NCBI GenBank assembly: GCA_021463345.1
Contig: JAJTYM010000004.1
Span: 51,115-115,114 of the forward strand
DNA length: 64,000 nt
DNA from: Pseudobdellovibrionaceae bacterium
Lineage (GTDB): Bacteria; Bdellovibrionota; Bdellovibrionia; Bdellovibrionales; JAMPXM01
Direction: 5' to 3'
Both the position numbers and the translations under genes were made by a program. A model generated the notes under the pieces. It worked only from the letters and a program-made list of their open reading frames with translations, had not been told where the DNA came from and ran no database searches. Of this stretch, positions 35,939 through 44,589 are shown piece by piece. Numbering within the stretch: the stretch's first letter is position 1; every line of letters begins with the position of its first letter.

Positions 35939-36508
35939 ATGGCGAAGCGAGTGCCGAGGAAAAAATCCGCCGAAGAGAGCGGAGGCGAGTTCAACTGGCC
36001 GATGCGCCGGGCGGTGATGGCCCGCCCCGCCCGCGCGAAATACGTACGCGGCGAGGAAAAGCCGAAGGGCTGCGTCTTCTGCGCGGCGGCGACGGCCGGG
36101 CCGTCGCCCGAATCCCTCTGTTTGCATCTCGGCAAGCGTGTCATGGCCGTGCTGAACAAGTTTCCGTACAACAACGGCCATGTCCTGGTGCTTCCGGTTC
36201 GCCATGAGGGGGAGCTTCTTGGTCTCAAGGACAAGGAGCATGTCGAGATCCACCTCCTTTTGCGCGAAACGGTGCGTATCCTGCGCGAGGTCTATGCGCC
36301 GGCAGGGTTCAATGTGGGCCTCAATCTCGGCGCCGCGGCCGGGGCGGGGATACCGGAACACATGCACTACCACGTCGTGCCCAGATGGCGGGGCGACACC
36401 AATTTTTTTCCGCTTCTTGCGGGCACCAAAGTAGTGGTCGAAACCCTTGAGCAGACCTATGGGCGTTTGTTACCGTATTTCGAGTCTTTGAACCTCGAAC
36501 GAAACTGA
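35939..36508 (+). CDS. HIT family nucleotide hydrolase/transferase
   Basis: A 189-residue histidine-triad protein. HMHYHVVPRW (141-150) is the HxHxHxx triad with central nucleophile His143. NGHVLVLPVRHEGEL is the conserved beta-hairpin region, and a CVFC pair (about 45-48) could bind zinc as in many HIT proteins. The size and tail resemble the AP4A-phosphorylase-like branch (nucleotide polyphosphate turnover). The first 35 residues are a basic extension. ATG 35939 is chosen because GAGGG lies just ahead; the frame opens earlier at 35894. It is followed by the epimerase and rhomboid genes on the same strand. Confidence 0.88.
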   Translation: MAKRVPRKKSAEESGGEFNWPMRRAVMARPARAKYVRGEEKPKGCVFCAAATAGPSPESLCLHLGKRVMAVLNKFPYNNGHVLVLPVRHEGELLGLKDKEHVEIHLLLRETVRILREVYAPAGFNVGLNLGAAAGAGIPEHMHYHVVPRWRGDTNFFPLLAGTKVVVETLEQTYGRLLPYFESLNLERN

Positions 36509-36521
36509 AATCGGGCGAACT

Positions 36522-36554
36522 GAAACGGGATCGAAACGGGATCGAAACGAGATT
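36522..36554. repeat. Three 11-bp direct repeats upstream of the epimerase gene
   Basis: GAAACGGGATC occurs at 36522-36532 and 36533-36543, with a variant GAAACGAGATT at 36544-36554. The period is one DNA turn, and the array ends nine bases before the epimerase ATG. It could be a protein-binding array or slippage. Confidence 0.75.
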
Positions 36555-36562
36555 GAGGCTTC

Positions 36563-37030
36563 ATGTCAAACTTGCCGCCGCATCAGCCGTTCTCTTCTTC
36601 CGCGCGTTCCATCAAGTCCCCGGAGCTCGATATCGAGCTTGATCACATCGGGATCGCGGTCGAAAACCTCCCCGCCGGCTTCGAATTCTACAAAGCCTTG
36701 GGTTTTGCGGCGTTCGATGTCGAAGAAGTTCCCAGCGAAAAAGTGAGAGTCGGGTTCATCCGACTCGGCAATCAAGCCAATCTCGAATTGCTGGAGGCTA
36801 CGACTCAGGACAGCACGGTCCGCAAGTTTCTGGAAAAACGCGGACCGGGCATTCATCATGTCTGTCTGAGGGTGAAGGACATCGACGGACTCGTCGACCG
36901 CTTGAAGTCCGCCGGTGTTCGTATGGTCAATGAAACGCCAAAGATGGGAGCGCACGGCTGTCGCGTGGCGTTCGTGCACCCGGCGTCCACCGGCGGGGTT
37001 CTGATCGAACTCAGCCAAAAGATGGGATGA
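36563..37030 (+). CDS. mce: Methylmalonyl-CoA epimerase
   Basis: A 155-residue vicinal-oxygen-chelate protein interconverting (R)- and (S)-methylmalonyl-CoA in propionate metabolism. The metal ligands are His28 (LDHIGIAVE), a His in PGIHHVCLRV (98/99) and Glu149 (GVLIELSQ). NLELLEATTQDSTVRKFLEKRG and MVNETPKMGAHGCRVAFVHP are typical epimerase blocks. The N-terminal 20 residues are an extra polar extension. No mutase subunit lies nearby. The upstream gap contains three 11-bp repeats, and the rhomboid gene follows after 10 bp. Confidence 0.93.
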   Translation: MSNLPPHQPFSSSARSIKSPELDIELDHIGIAVENLPAGFEFYKALGFAAFDVEEVPSEKVRVGFIRLGNQANLELLEATTQDSTVRKFLEKRGPGIHHVCLRVKDIDGLVDRLKSAGVRMVNETPKMGAHGCRVAFVHPASTGGVLIELSQKMG

Positions 37031-37040
37031 TGCCAGACTC

Positions 37041-37802
37041 ATGAGCGACAACCGAGGAATGCAGCAGATGTCGGTGGTTCCCCTCACGCCCGTCGTGAAA
37101 TGGCTGCTCATCGTCAACGTCGCGGTTTGGCTGGGCCTTGAGATCATCCTCGGCAAATGGGTCCTCGGCGTCCGATTTCACGAGATCCTCGGGATGGTTC
37201 CGAAAGCCGTCATTCAGGACTTCTGGATATGGCAGATCTTCACCTACATGTTCCTGCACTCGACGATGACCCCCATGCATCTCGTGCTGAACATGCTCAT
37301 GCTCTGGTGGCTTGGTTCGGAGCTTGAGCAGCGTTGGGGCTCCCGCTTTTTCCTCGTGTATTACCTGGTGACGGGCGTCGGCGCGGGCGTCATTTACCTT
37401 GTCCTCCACACCCTGCTTTTCATTTTCGGCAAGGGCCTCGGCGCTTGGCTGGTCCCGGTGGTCGGCGCTTCGGGAGCGATCTTCGGTCTTATGCTCGCTT
37501 ACGGGATCCTGTTCGGGGAGCGCATCGTTTATTTTTTCCTCGTCTTCCCGATGAAGGCGAAGTACTTCGTCATGATCCTGGCCGCCATGGAAGTCGCGAC
37601 CCTCCTGGGCGGCGCCGGCCAGGGTGAAGCCATTCTCTGCCACCTCGGGGGGCTCGTCTCCGGATTCCTTTTCCTGACGATTTACACTCGGATCCAGCGG
37701 CGCCGCTGGCGCAAGCAGGGCGGCAAGCGTGGACGAGGTCTGCATTTGGTGGTAAACAACGATAAAAAAAGCGACGAAAAGGGCCCGCGGTACTGGAACT
37801 GA
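37041..37802 (+). CDS. Rhomboid family intramembrane serine protease
   Basis: A 253-residue membrane protein with about six hydrophobic helices. Catalytic Ser144 is in VVGASGAIFGL, paired with His201 in CHLGGLVSGF. The HLVLNMLMLWWLGSELEQRWG block contains the His/Asn that form the oxyanion hole and the loop-1 WR-type motif. A basic tail (QRRRWRKQGGKRGRG) follows the last helix and stays in the cytosol. Rhomboids cleave substrates inside the membrane; one possible client in this window is the C-terminally anchored protein at 44590-45339, but that link is speculative. Confidence 0.93.
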   Translation: MSDNRGMQQMSVVPLTPVVKWLLIVNVAVWLGLEIILGKWVLGVRFHEILGMVPKAVIQDFWIWQIFTYMFLHSTMTPMHLVLNMLMLWWLGSELEQRWGSRFFLVYYLVTGVGAGVIYLVLHTLLFIFGKGLGAWLVPVVGASGAIFGLMLAYGILFGERIVYFFLVFPMKAKYFVMILAAMEVATLLGGAGQGEAILCHLGGLVSGFLFLTIYTRIQRRRWRKQGGKRGRGLHLVVNNDKKSDEKGPRYWN

Positions 37803-37867
37803 AGCGCTGGAGTTGGGCGCCGGGGTTGAGCCGATTGGGATTGGACGCTTTGAGGCGAGGGGGGTTA

Positions 37868-38077
37868 ATGAGCCTGTCCAAAGAGATCGAGAAGCTGAAG
37901 TACGACAAGCGTCTGGCTGATTGGCATCTGAGCCGCGGCAAAATATCCAAGGAAGAGTATCAAAAGTACCTGCAAAGCCTCCCGGATAGCGGGGGCAACG
38001 TCGAGACCTTCAGTCTCGCCGACAGCAGCCTGGTCGGCGATGGCCCCAACGGCGCGGCGAGCGACCAGGAGCAGTAA
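37868..38077 (+). CDS. Small hypothetical protein
   Basis: A 69-residue protein with no family I recognise. The first 45 residues are a charged, helical stretch (LSKEIEKLKYDKRLADWHLSRGKISKEEYQKYLQSLP cut into repeated K/E patterns) reminiscent of short SHOCT-like helices, followed by a Ser/Gly/Asp-rich tail. ATG 37868 has GAGGGGGG directly upstream, better than the in-frame ATG 37826. It follows the rhomboid gene by 65 bp and may share its transcript. Confidence 0.62.
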   Translation: MSLSKEIEKLKYDKRLADWHLSRGKISKEEYQKYLQSLPDSGGNVETFSLADSSLVGDGPNGAASDQEQ

Positions 38078-38209
38078 ACTTCGTCGCCGTCGAGAGCACG
38101 GCGGCGAGGCGAAGAGGGGGCGCGACCGGCTTTGGCGATGGAGAGAAAAACCGCGACAGGATCAGCGCGCCCAAACCCTGGTGCGCCGATCCTCGCGGAA
38201 ACTGCGATT

Positions 38210-38908
38210 TTAGTTGCAGTTGTAGGCGCCAACGCTTTTCGATGGCCTGTGCGTGGGTTGGCTGCAGAGCGCCGAGCGCGCTTGGCAGGAATCGTACGCC
38301 ATTCTTTGCGCTTCATGCGTCATCTGGCCGTATCCATAGACCCAGCTCGTGTGGCTATATCGTTTCGTACACACAAAATTGCCGCCGGAGTGCGAGCCGA
38401 TTCCACCGTAGTCCTTGCACTTTTGAGCTGAAAATCTGTCCGGGCTTTCTGAAAAGAGCAAATCTTCACAAGAAACCGTGCATTCGGCTTCGCAGTGCAC
38501 GGCTTCGGGGCGTCCCGTAGCGGAACGTTTGCGTTCCGCCATCGCTCGTTGCGTTTGTTGGCCGATCATCACGGCGAGGGTTTGATTCGCTTCGCTGCAG
38601 CGCAAAGCGGTTCCGCCGATCTCCGCCGTGATCTCGGCGCCATGAGTTTTGAATTTCCCGATCGCTTTCCCGGACTCGTTGTGCACGAGCCCTCGGTTCG
38701 GGATCGGACCGACGCTCAGGGCGCCTTTCATCACGCGGGTCGCGCCGATTTTGCCGGAGATGAGCTCGAACGAGAACCGGCCATCTTGGGCTGTGGGCTG
38801 GATGATCCATCTTTCGTTTCCTTCGCATGAATAGGCCGCGATGGACGTCGGTTCCGCCACAGCCGCGTGCGACAGGATGCAAATAAACATGGTCAATAGA
38901 TGCTTCAC
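38210..38908 (-). CDS. Secreted Cys-rich protein of unknown function
   Basis: A 232-residue protein starting at GTG 38908 with GGAGG five bases upstream. A short signal peptide (HLLTMFICILSHAAVA) is followed by two parts. The first (about 20-105) runs from AAYSCEGNERW to ALRCSEA and could close one disulfide, faintly like small lysozyme-inhibitor folds. The second is rich in Cys (HCEAECTVSCEDLL, KCKDYGG, FVCTKRY, DSCQARSALC, YNCN) and should carry several disulfides. Base composition is clearly lower in G+C and codon use less biased than the neighbours, suggesting recent acquisition. I cannot assign a function. Confidence 0.68.
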   Translation of the reverse strand: MKHLLTMFICILSHAAVAEPTSIAAYSCEGNERWIIQPTAQDGRFSFELISGKIGATRVMKGALSVGPIPNRGLVHNESGKAIGKFKTHGAEITAEIGGTALRCSEANQTLAVMIGQQTQRAMAERKRSATGRPEAVHCEAECTVSCEDLLFSESPDRFSAQKCKDYGGIGSHSGGNFVCTKRYSHTSWVYGYGQMTHEAQRMAYDSCQARSALCSQPTHRPSKSVGAYNCN

Positions 38909-39156
38909 TTCAACCTCCAATGGGGAAATATGCTGATTAGAGATGCGCTGGAGTGAGATAGAATCCGGCGGTACCGGTGTCAATTAGAAGAATCGAGCGT
39001 CACAAGTACTTGCGAAGCTTTCCGGGCAGCGTGGCAGCGTCGAGGCTTTTGGCCTGACTTTTTGCTCGAGCCCTGTCGCAGGGGTTCGCGTTGGGAATGC
39101 GCGCCCAAGAACTGAGGACGCGCCGAAGCGTTCAGAGCGACCGGTTCGCTTCGCGG

Positions 39157-40239
39157 TCAGTTGGCGCTGGCGCTGCTGGCGGCCGCCGTCGGGGGGCAGT
39201 GTTCCGTGGCGCAGGCGCTGACCGCGGTGGCCGCGGCCTGGATCTCGTCGCGCGCGAGCTGGCTCGAGTCCTCGCGCCATTCTTCTCCGACGATTTTGAC
39301 GCCGTTCGAGGTCTTTCGCAGGTAGACGGTTTTTTCGCCGAAATCCGCGTGCTTGTCGGATCTGTACTCCTGGAGAAAACGCGCGACGAAACGGTCCTTG
39401 TAGCGCAGGATCAGCGGGCGAGAGAGTCTGATGTCGAGAGTCTGGTATTTCCCGTTGAGGCCGTCTTTGTAGCGCCTCCATTGCTCGCGGTTCATGTTCA
39501 TCGCCCGGAAATCGTCGTCGTAGAACGAAATGTACCCATCGAGATCTTTGGCGGACCAGGCCGCGCGCCAGGCTTCGAGCGCCTGCGTGATCTCATGCGC
39601 TTCCTTTTTGATGTCGGCCGCCGGCAGGAACTCGATCTCTTTCTCGATCAGGATCGGCGTCTTCGTCAGCCGCACGTACTTGGTGAGGTCGAGGATCACG
39701 TCGTTGCGCACGACCACGCAACCGCGCGAACCGCGGGTGAGCGGGGTGTGGTCGGGGACGGCGTGCAGCCAGATGCCGTTCCCGGTCTTGCCGTCGCGGC
39801 GGTCGAAGAAATTCGGATAATCGGTCGTGAAGGCGCGTTTCCCGTACTGGGAGAAGTCGAGAGTCGGCCCGTCGAGTTTTTCGAGCAGGAAGTACGCGCC
39901 TTCCGGCGTTTTGTGGTCGCCCTGCGCTTTCTTGTCGCCGTCGCTTCTGCCGAGGTCCGCCGGGAATTGAGCGATTTGCGCGTAGCCGCCGGCATCCTGG
40001 GTCCACACCGTCAGCGTGCGCGCTTTCTTGTCGACCACGAAGGCGTACGGGGAATAGTAGCCGTGACCGGCGCCCAAGGCGACCAAGCCGGCGGGAACTT
40101 CGTTGGCGTACGCCGGCGCGGCCGCCCCGTTTTGAGCCGGCACGGCTTCCGCCGCGGTGGCCGCGTTCGGCGCGGACAGCGTCAAGGCCAAAGCCGAGGC
40201 GAGAGCCGCATTTCGACGGGCGACGGAAGGCGTTTGCAT
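39157..40239 (-). CDS. L,D-transpeptidase (YkuD) with C-terminal NTF2-like domain
   Basis: A 360-residue exported protein. A signal peptide (AALASALALTLSAPNAATA) precedes the YkuD domain, whose motif IWLHAVPDHTPLTRGSRGCVVV gives catalytic His159 and Cys174. AFVVDKKARTLTVW is the N-terminal strand of the fold. From about 215, LEAWRAAWSAKDLDGYISFYDDDF starts an NTF2/SnoaL-like domain reaching about 335. L,D-transpeptidases make 3-3 peptidoglycan cross-links or attach proteins to peptidoglycan; the NTF2-like tail probably aids substrate or partner binding. ATG 40239 is used; 40266 is in frame. A promoter lies ahead. Confidence 0.9.
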   Translation of the reverse strand: MQTPSVARRNAALASALALTLSAPNAATAAEAVPAQNGAAAPAYANEVPAGLVALGAGHGYYSPYAFVVDKKARTLTVWTQDAGGYAQIAQFPADLGRSDGDKKAQGDHKTPEGAYFLLEKLDGPTLDFSQYGKRAFTTDYPNFFDRRDGKTGNGIWLHAVPDHTPLTRGSRGCVVVRNDVILDLTKYVRLTKTPILIEKEIEFLPAADIKKEAHEITQALEAWRAAWSAKDLDGYISFYDDDFRAMNMNREQWRRYKDGLNGKYQTLDIRLSRPLILRYKDRFVARFLQEYRSDKHADFGEKTVYLRKTSNGVKIVGEEWREDSSQLARDEIQAAATAVSACATEHCPPTAAASSASAN

Positions 40240-40248
40240 AACGCTTTC

Positions 40249-40279
40249 ATTATCGGCTGCCGGCACTCGTCTTTGTCAA
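40249..40279 (-). promoter_or_regulatory. Predicted promoter of the L,D-transpeptidase gene
   Basis: On the minus strand TTGACA (40279-40274) and GATAAT (40254-40249) are 19 bp apart, a slightly long spacer, and end ten bases before ATG 40239. The mRNA would have almost no leader. Confidence 0.45.
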
Positions 40280-40438
40280 GAACGGCGATCTGCCGCGGCC
40301 TTGCGCGCGCTTTCGTCGCGGCGGTTGCTTCGTTTTTGGGCATTTTCGAAGGGATTTCGTGGTCCAGTCTCGCAGGACATCGGTCAAGAGTTCAGCCGTT
40401 GGTCCCGATAGGACGGTGAGAGCGCATGGGAGAGACGC

Positions 40439-40957
40439 ATGGCCGACGCCGAACAGACCACCGAAGGGACCGAGAGCGGCAAGACGCTCGATATGGGAAA
40501 GATCATGAGCCTGCTGCTCGCGGCGCTCAACCTCGGCGTCATGGCCGGCGGAGGTTTTTTGATCTACAACTCGACTCTCGGCTTCGAACGGCCGGCCGTG
40601 CGCGAGGAGAAGGTGTTTGAGGGCTTCAAAAAAGAACGCGAGTCGGCGGACAACGCCGAAGCGGTCATGTACACGATGGACCCTTTCACCGTGAACCTGA
40701 ACGGCTCGCCTCGGCGGGTCATCCGCGTCGAGATGAGCCTTGAAATGCTCGATAAGGACGGTTTCGAGGAGGTCGTGACTTTAGGGCCATCGGCGCGCGA
40801 CGCCGTCGTGAAGATCTTGAACAACAAGGAGTTCAAAGACGTCGAGACGATTCAGGGAAAGCTGTTCCTGAAAGATCAGATCGCCGTCGCCCTCAACGGC
40901 CACCTCAAGCGAGGCGTGGTCAAAGACGTTTACTTCAACGATTTTCTGGTCCAGTGA
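40439..40957 (+). CDS. fliL: Flagellar basal body-associated protein FliL
   Basis: A 172-residue protein with one membrane helix (about residues 22-43) after a short acidic N-terminus, then a periplasmic domain. YTMDPFTVNLNGSPRRVIRVEMSLEM, SARDAVVKILNNKEF and the C-terminal GVVKDVYFNDFLVQ are the conserved FliL pattern (stomatin/prohibitin-like fold). FliL surrounds the stator units of the flagellar motor. No other flagellar gene lies in this window, so the copy is an orphan and may serve another ion-driven motor or be dispersed. The ATG lies only a few bases from another ATG (40426) in a different frame. Confidence 0.88.
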   Translation: MADAEQTTEGTESGKTLDMGKIMSLLLAALNLGVMAGGGFLIYNSTLGFERPAVREEKVFEGFKKERESADNAEAVMYTMDPFTVNLNGSPRRVIRVEMSLEMLDKDGFEEVVTLGPSARDAVVKILNNKEFKDVETIQGKLFLKDQIAVALNGHLKRGVVKDVYFNDFLVQ

Positions 40958-41110
40958 GGGGCGTCGCTTCACTTCACTTCCCTTGCGGCCCCTTGTTCTC
41001 CCGTCGGGCCGGACCTCACCCTCCCGTTTCATCTGCCTGATTGACAGCGTCAGGATCGCCGTTGTGCAATCAAAGAGCGGTTTTCACATTCAGGACGAGG
41101 GGTTGCTTCG

Positions 41111-42568
41111 ATGTCCTTCATTTCGAAAACGCGTCCCGTCGCGGCGCTCGCGGCCGCCGTTTCGACCGTCGTTTCGCTCGCTGTCGTCGTTTTAGCCGTC
41201 GCGGCCGGCGGGCCCCCGGCCCGCGCGCAAGGCAAGCCCGCGGCGGGTTCGGGAGCGGCTCCGGGCGGCGATATCAGCTCGCAGATCCGTTTCCCGGTCG
41301 AGAAGTACGCGTTGCCCAACGGGCTCGTCGTCATCCTCACGGAGGATCATTCGGCGCCGATCGTCAGCTACCAGACCTGGTTCCGCGTCGGCTCCAAAGA
41401 CGAGGAGCCGGGTTACACGGGCATCGCGCACTTGTTCGAGCACATGATGTTCAAGGGCGCCAAGCGCTACACGGGAGAGCAGTTCGATACGGTCCTGCAG
41501 GCCAACGGGGCGACCAACAACGCGTTCACTTCGTACGACTACACCGGTTATTACGAGAACCTGCCCAGCTCCAAACTCGAGCTCGTCATCGACATCGAAT
41601 CCGACCGCATGGAGAACCTGCAGGTGACCGACGCCAACCTGCGGAGCGAACGCGATGTGGTCAAAGAGGAGCGCCGCTACCGCGTCGACAACAACCCGCA
41701 CGGGATGCTGAACGAGGTGCTCTACGGCGCCGCTTTCCGCGTGCATCCGTACCGCTGGCCGGTGATCGGGTACATGGCAGATCTCGACAACATCAACCTC
41801 GCCAAAAGCGTGGAGTTTTACCGCCAGTTCTACGCGCCCAACAACGCGATCATCGTCGTGTCGGGGGATTTCAAGAGCGCCGAGGCCAAACGGTTGATCG
41901 AGAAATACTACGGGAAGATCCCGCGCCAGGAAATCAAGCGGCGCGCCCGCCCAGCGGAGCCGCCGGTCCATTCGCCTCGCGCGCAGTTCGTCTCCAAGGA
42001 CGTGCAGAACACCACCTTCGCGATTTCGTACCACACCCCGAAAGCGGGGACCGATGAATCCTACGCCTTGGACCTGCTCGCCAACATCATGGGGCGGGGC
42101 GCTTCGAGCCGCCTGCACAAGCGCCTCGTCTACAAGGATCAGATCGCCAGCGGGGTGAGGTCCTACAATCACGCGAAGCAGGACTCCGGTCTTTTCACGT
42201 TCGTCGTCTCGCTCAAGCCGGGGGCGGACTTCAACCGCGCCCAGAGGGCCGTCTACGGGGAGATTTGGCGGCCGCGGAACCGCCCGGTCACCGAGGCCGA
42301 GCTCGAGATGGCCAAGAACCAGACGATGAAGGACTACGTCGACGGCCTCAAGACGGTGCAGGGCAGGGCCGAGGCCCTGGCCATCAACGAAACGCTCCTC
42401 GGGGACCATACGCGCCTGTTCAGCGACCTTGATCGTTACAACAGCGTCACGGCCGAACAGGTCAGGGCGGTCGCGCAGAAATACCTCGCGCCCGAAAAAA
42501 GCGTGCTCGCCGTCCTGCGGCCCGGCCGCGCCGGCGCCAGGGAAACCCAGCCAGGAGACAACCGATGA
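41111..42568 (+). CDS. M16 family zinc protease, catalytic partner
   Basis: A 485-residue exported M16 peptidase. A long signal peptide runs to about residue 40 (ending PARAQG). The inverted zinc motif HLFEH (107-111) contains catalytic Glu110, and the distal Glu ligand is Glu186 or Glu187 in VVKEERRYR, at the expected distance of about 75 residues. ALPNGLVVILTEDHSAPIV and NAFTSYDYTGYYENLP are typical. The C-terminal half shows the inactive M16 repeat. The stop overlaps the next M16 gene by 4 bp (ATGA). Together they form the usual bacterial M16B active/inactive pair, degrading peptides in the periplasm. Confidence 0.92.
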   Translation: MSFISKTRPVAALAAAVSTVVSLAVVVLAVAAGGPPARAQGKPAAGSGAAPGGDISSQIRFPVEKYALPNGLVVILTEDHSAPIVSYQTWFRVGSKDEEPGYTGIAHLFEHMMFKGAKRYTGEQFDTVLQANGATNNAFTSYDYTGYYENLPSSKLELVIDIESDRMENLQVTDANLRSERDVVKEERRYRVDNNPHGMLNEVLYGAAFRVHPYRWPVIGYMADLDNINLAKSVEFYRQFYAPNNAIIVVSGDFKSAEAKRLIEKYYGKIPRQEIKRRARPAEPPVHSPRAQFVSKDVQNTTFAISYHTPKAGTDESYALDLLANIMGRGASSRLHKRLVYKDQIASGVRSYNHAKQDSGLFTFVVSLKPGADFNRAQRAVYGEIWRPRNRPVTEAELEMAKNQTMKDYVDGLKTVQGRAEALAINETLLGDHTRLFSDLDRYNSVTAEQVRAVAQKYLAPEKSVLAVLRPGRAGARETQPGDNR

Positions 42569-44001
42569 GCGCGCGCGCCATTTTCCGCCCAGTCCTTATC
42601 GCCGCCGTTCTGTGCGCGACCTCCGCCTGCGGCTCGGCCGCGAAGAAAAGCCGGGTGGGGGACACCGTCCTCACGGCATCGTCGGCGTCCGGCTTCCAGC
42701 TCCGCCCGTACGGCGAAAAGGCCTTGCCGAACGGGCTCAAGATTCTCTACGTCGAGGACAACTCGCTTCCGTACGTGAGTTTCTCGCTCCTGTTGAAGAC
42801 CGGCTCGTCGAGCGATCCCGCCGCGTTCCCGGGCCTCTCGCTCCTCGTGGCCGAGACGCTCGACAAGGGCGCGGCTAAGCGGTCGGCGCTCGACGTCGCG
42901 GACGACCTCGGGCGCATCGGGGCGGACTTCTCGGCGAGCGTGACCGCCGACGCCTCGACCGTCACCGGCAGTTCGCTTTCCATGCACGCCGATCGCCTGC
43001 TTTCGATCTTCAGCGAAGCGGTCATGGAGCCGACGTTCTCGGAAGCCGAGATCGCCCGCGCGCGCCGGCAGATCCTCGCCGCGATCCAAAGGCGCGTCGA
43101 CAACGCCGACGCGCTCGCGGATACGGCCTGGGCGGATCACTTGTTCGGGAACCACCCGTACGCGCGGCCGCCGCTCGGCACCTCGCGCTCGGTCCAGTCG
43201 GTCAAACGCAAGAACGTGATCCAGCATTACCTTCGCCACTACCGGCCGAACAACGCGATCCTCGCCGTCACCGGCAAGCTCTCTCCCGAGTTGGTGGCCA
43301 AAGTCGAGCGGACATTCTCGGCTTGGGACGCGCGCGAGATCCCCGCGGTCCGGTATCCGGCGTTCCCGAAAATCGACAAAATCCAGATCCGTCTCGTCGA
43401 CAACCCAGCCCTGGTGCAGGCGCAGATCCGCCTCGGTCACAAGGGGATCAAGCGTCAGAACGACGATTTCATCGCGCTCCGAGTGGCCAATACGATCCTG
43501 GGAGGCGCGTTCGCGAGCCGCCTGATGGACCGCGTGCGCAAGGAGTTGGGCCTGACGTACGGGATTTCCTCGGGCTTCGACGCGCGCCTGGATTTCGGGC
43601 CGTTCGAGATCTCGACGTTCACGAAAAACGAATCGGCCGGGCAGGCGATCGCCGAGATCCTCAAGGTGGTGGAGACCTTCCGAAAGGGGGGCGCGACCGA
43701 CGAAGAGGTCAAGCGCGCGAAAGGCTACCTGAAGGGCGTTTTCCCAACGGCGATCGAGACGGCGGAGAAATTCGCCTACAACCTGCTCATGCTCCGCTTG
43801 TACGGGATACCCGACAGTTATCTCACCAATTACCTGCGCGATCTCGACCGCGTTTCCACGAGCGACGTCAACCGCGTGATCCAGCAATACATCGACCCCG
43901 CGAACATGAAGGCGCTCGTGTACTCGAGTTCCAAGGCGGTGCTGCCGCAGCTGCAGCCGCTCGGCATCGTCGAAGTCAAGAAGGCGGCCGATTTTCAGTG
44001 A
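42565..44001 (+). CDS. M16 family protein, non-catalytic partner
   Basis: A 478-residue M16 homologue lacking the zinc site: where HxxEH is expected it reads PGLSLLVAETLDKG (89-102). It keeps ALPNGLKILYVEDNSLPYV at the start and, in the second half, the RVRKELGLTYGISSGF block with the Arg/Tyr pair used by inactive partners to shape the substrate chamber. The N-terminus is a signal peptide ending ATSAC at Cys22, so it may be lipidated. It is translationally coupled to the catalytic partner. The expected product is an M16 heterodimer, with this subunit perhaps anchoring it to a membrane. Confidence 0.88.
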   Translation: MSARAIFRPVLIAAVLCATSACGSAAKKSRVGDTVLTASSASGFQLRPYGEKALPNGLKILYVEDNSLPYVSFSLLLKTGSSSDPAAFPGLSLLVAETLDKGAAKRSALDVADDLGRIGADFSASVTADASTVTGSSLSMHADRLLSIFSEAVMEPTFSEAEIARARRQILAAIQRRVDNADALADTAWADHLFGNHPYARPPLGTSRSVQSVKRKNVIQHYLRHYRPNNAILAVTGKLSPELVAKVERTFSAWDAREIPAVRYPAFPKIDKIQIRLVDNPALVQAQIRLGHKGIKRQNDDFIALRVANTILGGAFASRLMDRVRKELGLTYGISSGFDARLDFGPFEISTFTKNESAGQAIAEILKVVETFRKGGATDEEVKRAKGYLKGVFPTAIETAEKFAYNLLMLRLYGIPDSYLTNYLRDLDRVSTSDVNRVIQQYIDPANMKALVYSSSKAVLPQLQPLGIVEVKKAADFQ

Positions 44002-44480
44002 GAAATGGGGAACGACGGCGGCGAAGGCGATCTCTCCTTCAGCCAATTCGGGCCCCTGGTGTCGTCCCCGCCCGCCGCCAGGCCAGGCGCGGCGGAAGGG
44101 ATGTTCGGAGCGTCGGCGGGGGCGTCGACCGCGGGGCCCGGCCCCGCGCCGTTGAAAATGCCGTCGAGGATGCTGTCTGGAGCATTGTCGAGAGCGCCGC
44201 TCGAGGCCGGTTCCCCAGCTCCCGTTTCGCGGGAGGTTTTCACGAGATCCCGGACGACGCGGACCTCGCTTTCGAGCCGGGACGCGGCGTCGCAAAGGCG
44301 GTCGATGTTCCTGCGGAGCTCGTCGATCTTGAAGAACCACGCCGCGGCCTCGCGCACGGCGAGCAGGCCCGCGAGCGCGAGCAGGGCGGCGAGGCCGATC
44401 AGAAGCCCGGGTGAAATCCCGAGTCCGTCCATGAAACCGTAGAAGCTTTGCAGAGCTTGGATGGCGTCGTCGATGGTCAT
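43995..44480 (-). CDS. Hypothetical single-pass membrane protein with coiled coil
   Basis: A 161-residue protein. A hydrophobic helix at about 25-45 (LLIGLAALLALAGLLAV) is followed by a charged helical stretch (FFKIDELRRNIDRLCDAASRLESEVRVVRDLVKTS), likely a coiled coil, then a disordered Ala/Pro/Gly-rich tail. No family is recognised. The 3' end overlaps the M16 partner gene by 7 bp in convergent orientation. The ribosome site is weak, and the Ala/Pro-rich tail means the frame could partly reflect base composition; the clean helix plus coiled coil argues for a real gene. Confidence 0.55.
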   Translation of the reverse strand: MTIDDAIQALQSFYGFMDGLGISPGLLIGLAALLALAGLLAVREAAAWFFKIDELRRNIDRLCDAASRLESEVRVVRDLVKTSRETGAGEPASSGALDNAPDSILDGIFNGAGPGPAVDAPADAPNIPSAAPGLAAGGDDTRGPNWLKERSPSPPSFPISH

Positions 44481-44589
44481 AAGCCGTCACCTTAATCCAT
44501 GGCCGCCCGCGCGGGGAACGTGCGCGGCCTGAGCTGAAGTTTTTTCCCGCGGCCGGTCCTCGCGGCGCCGGCTTCGATTCCGGTGGAGG

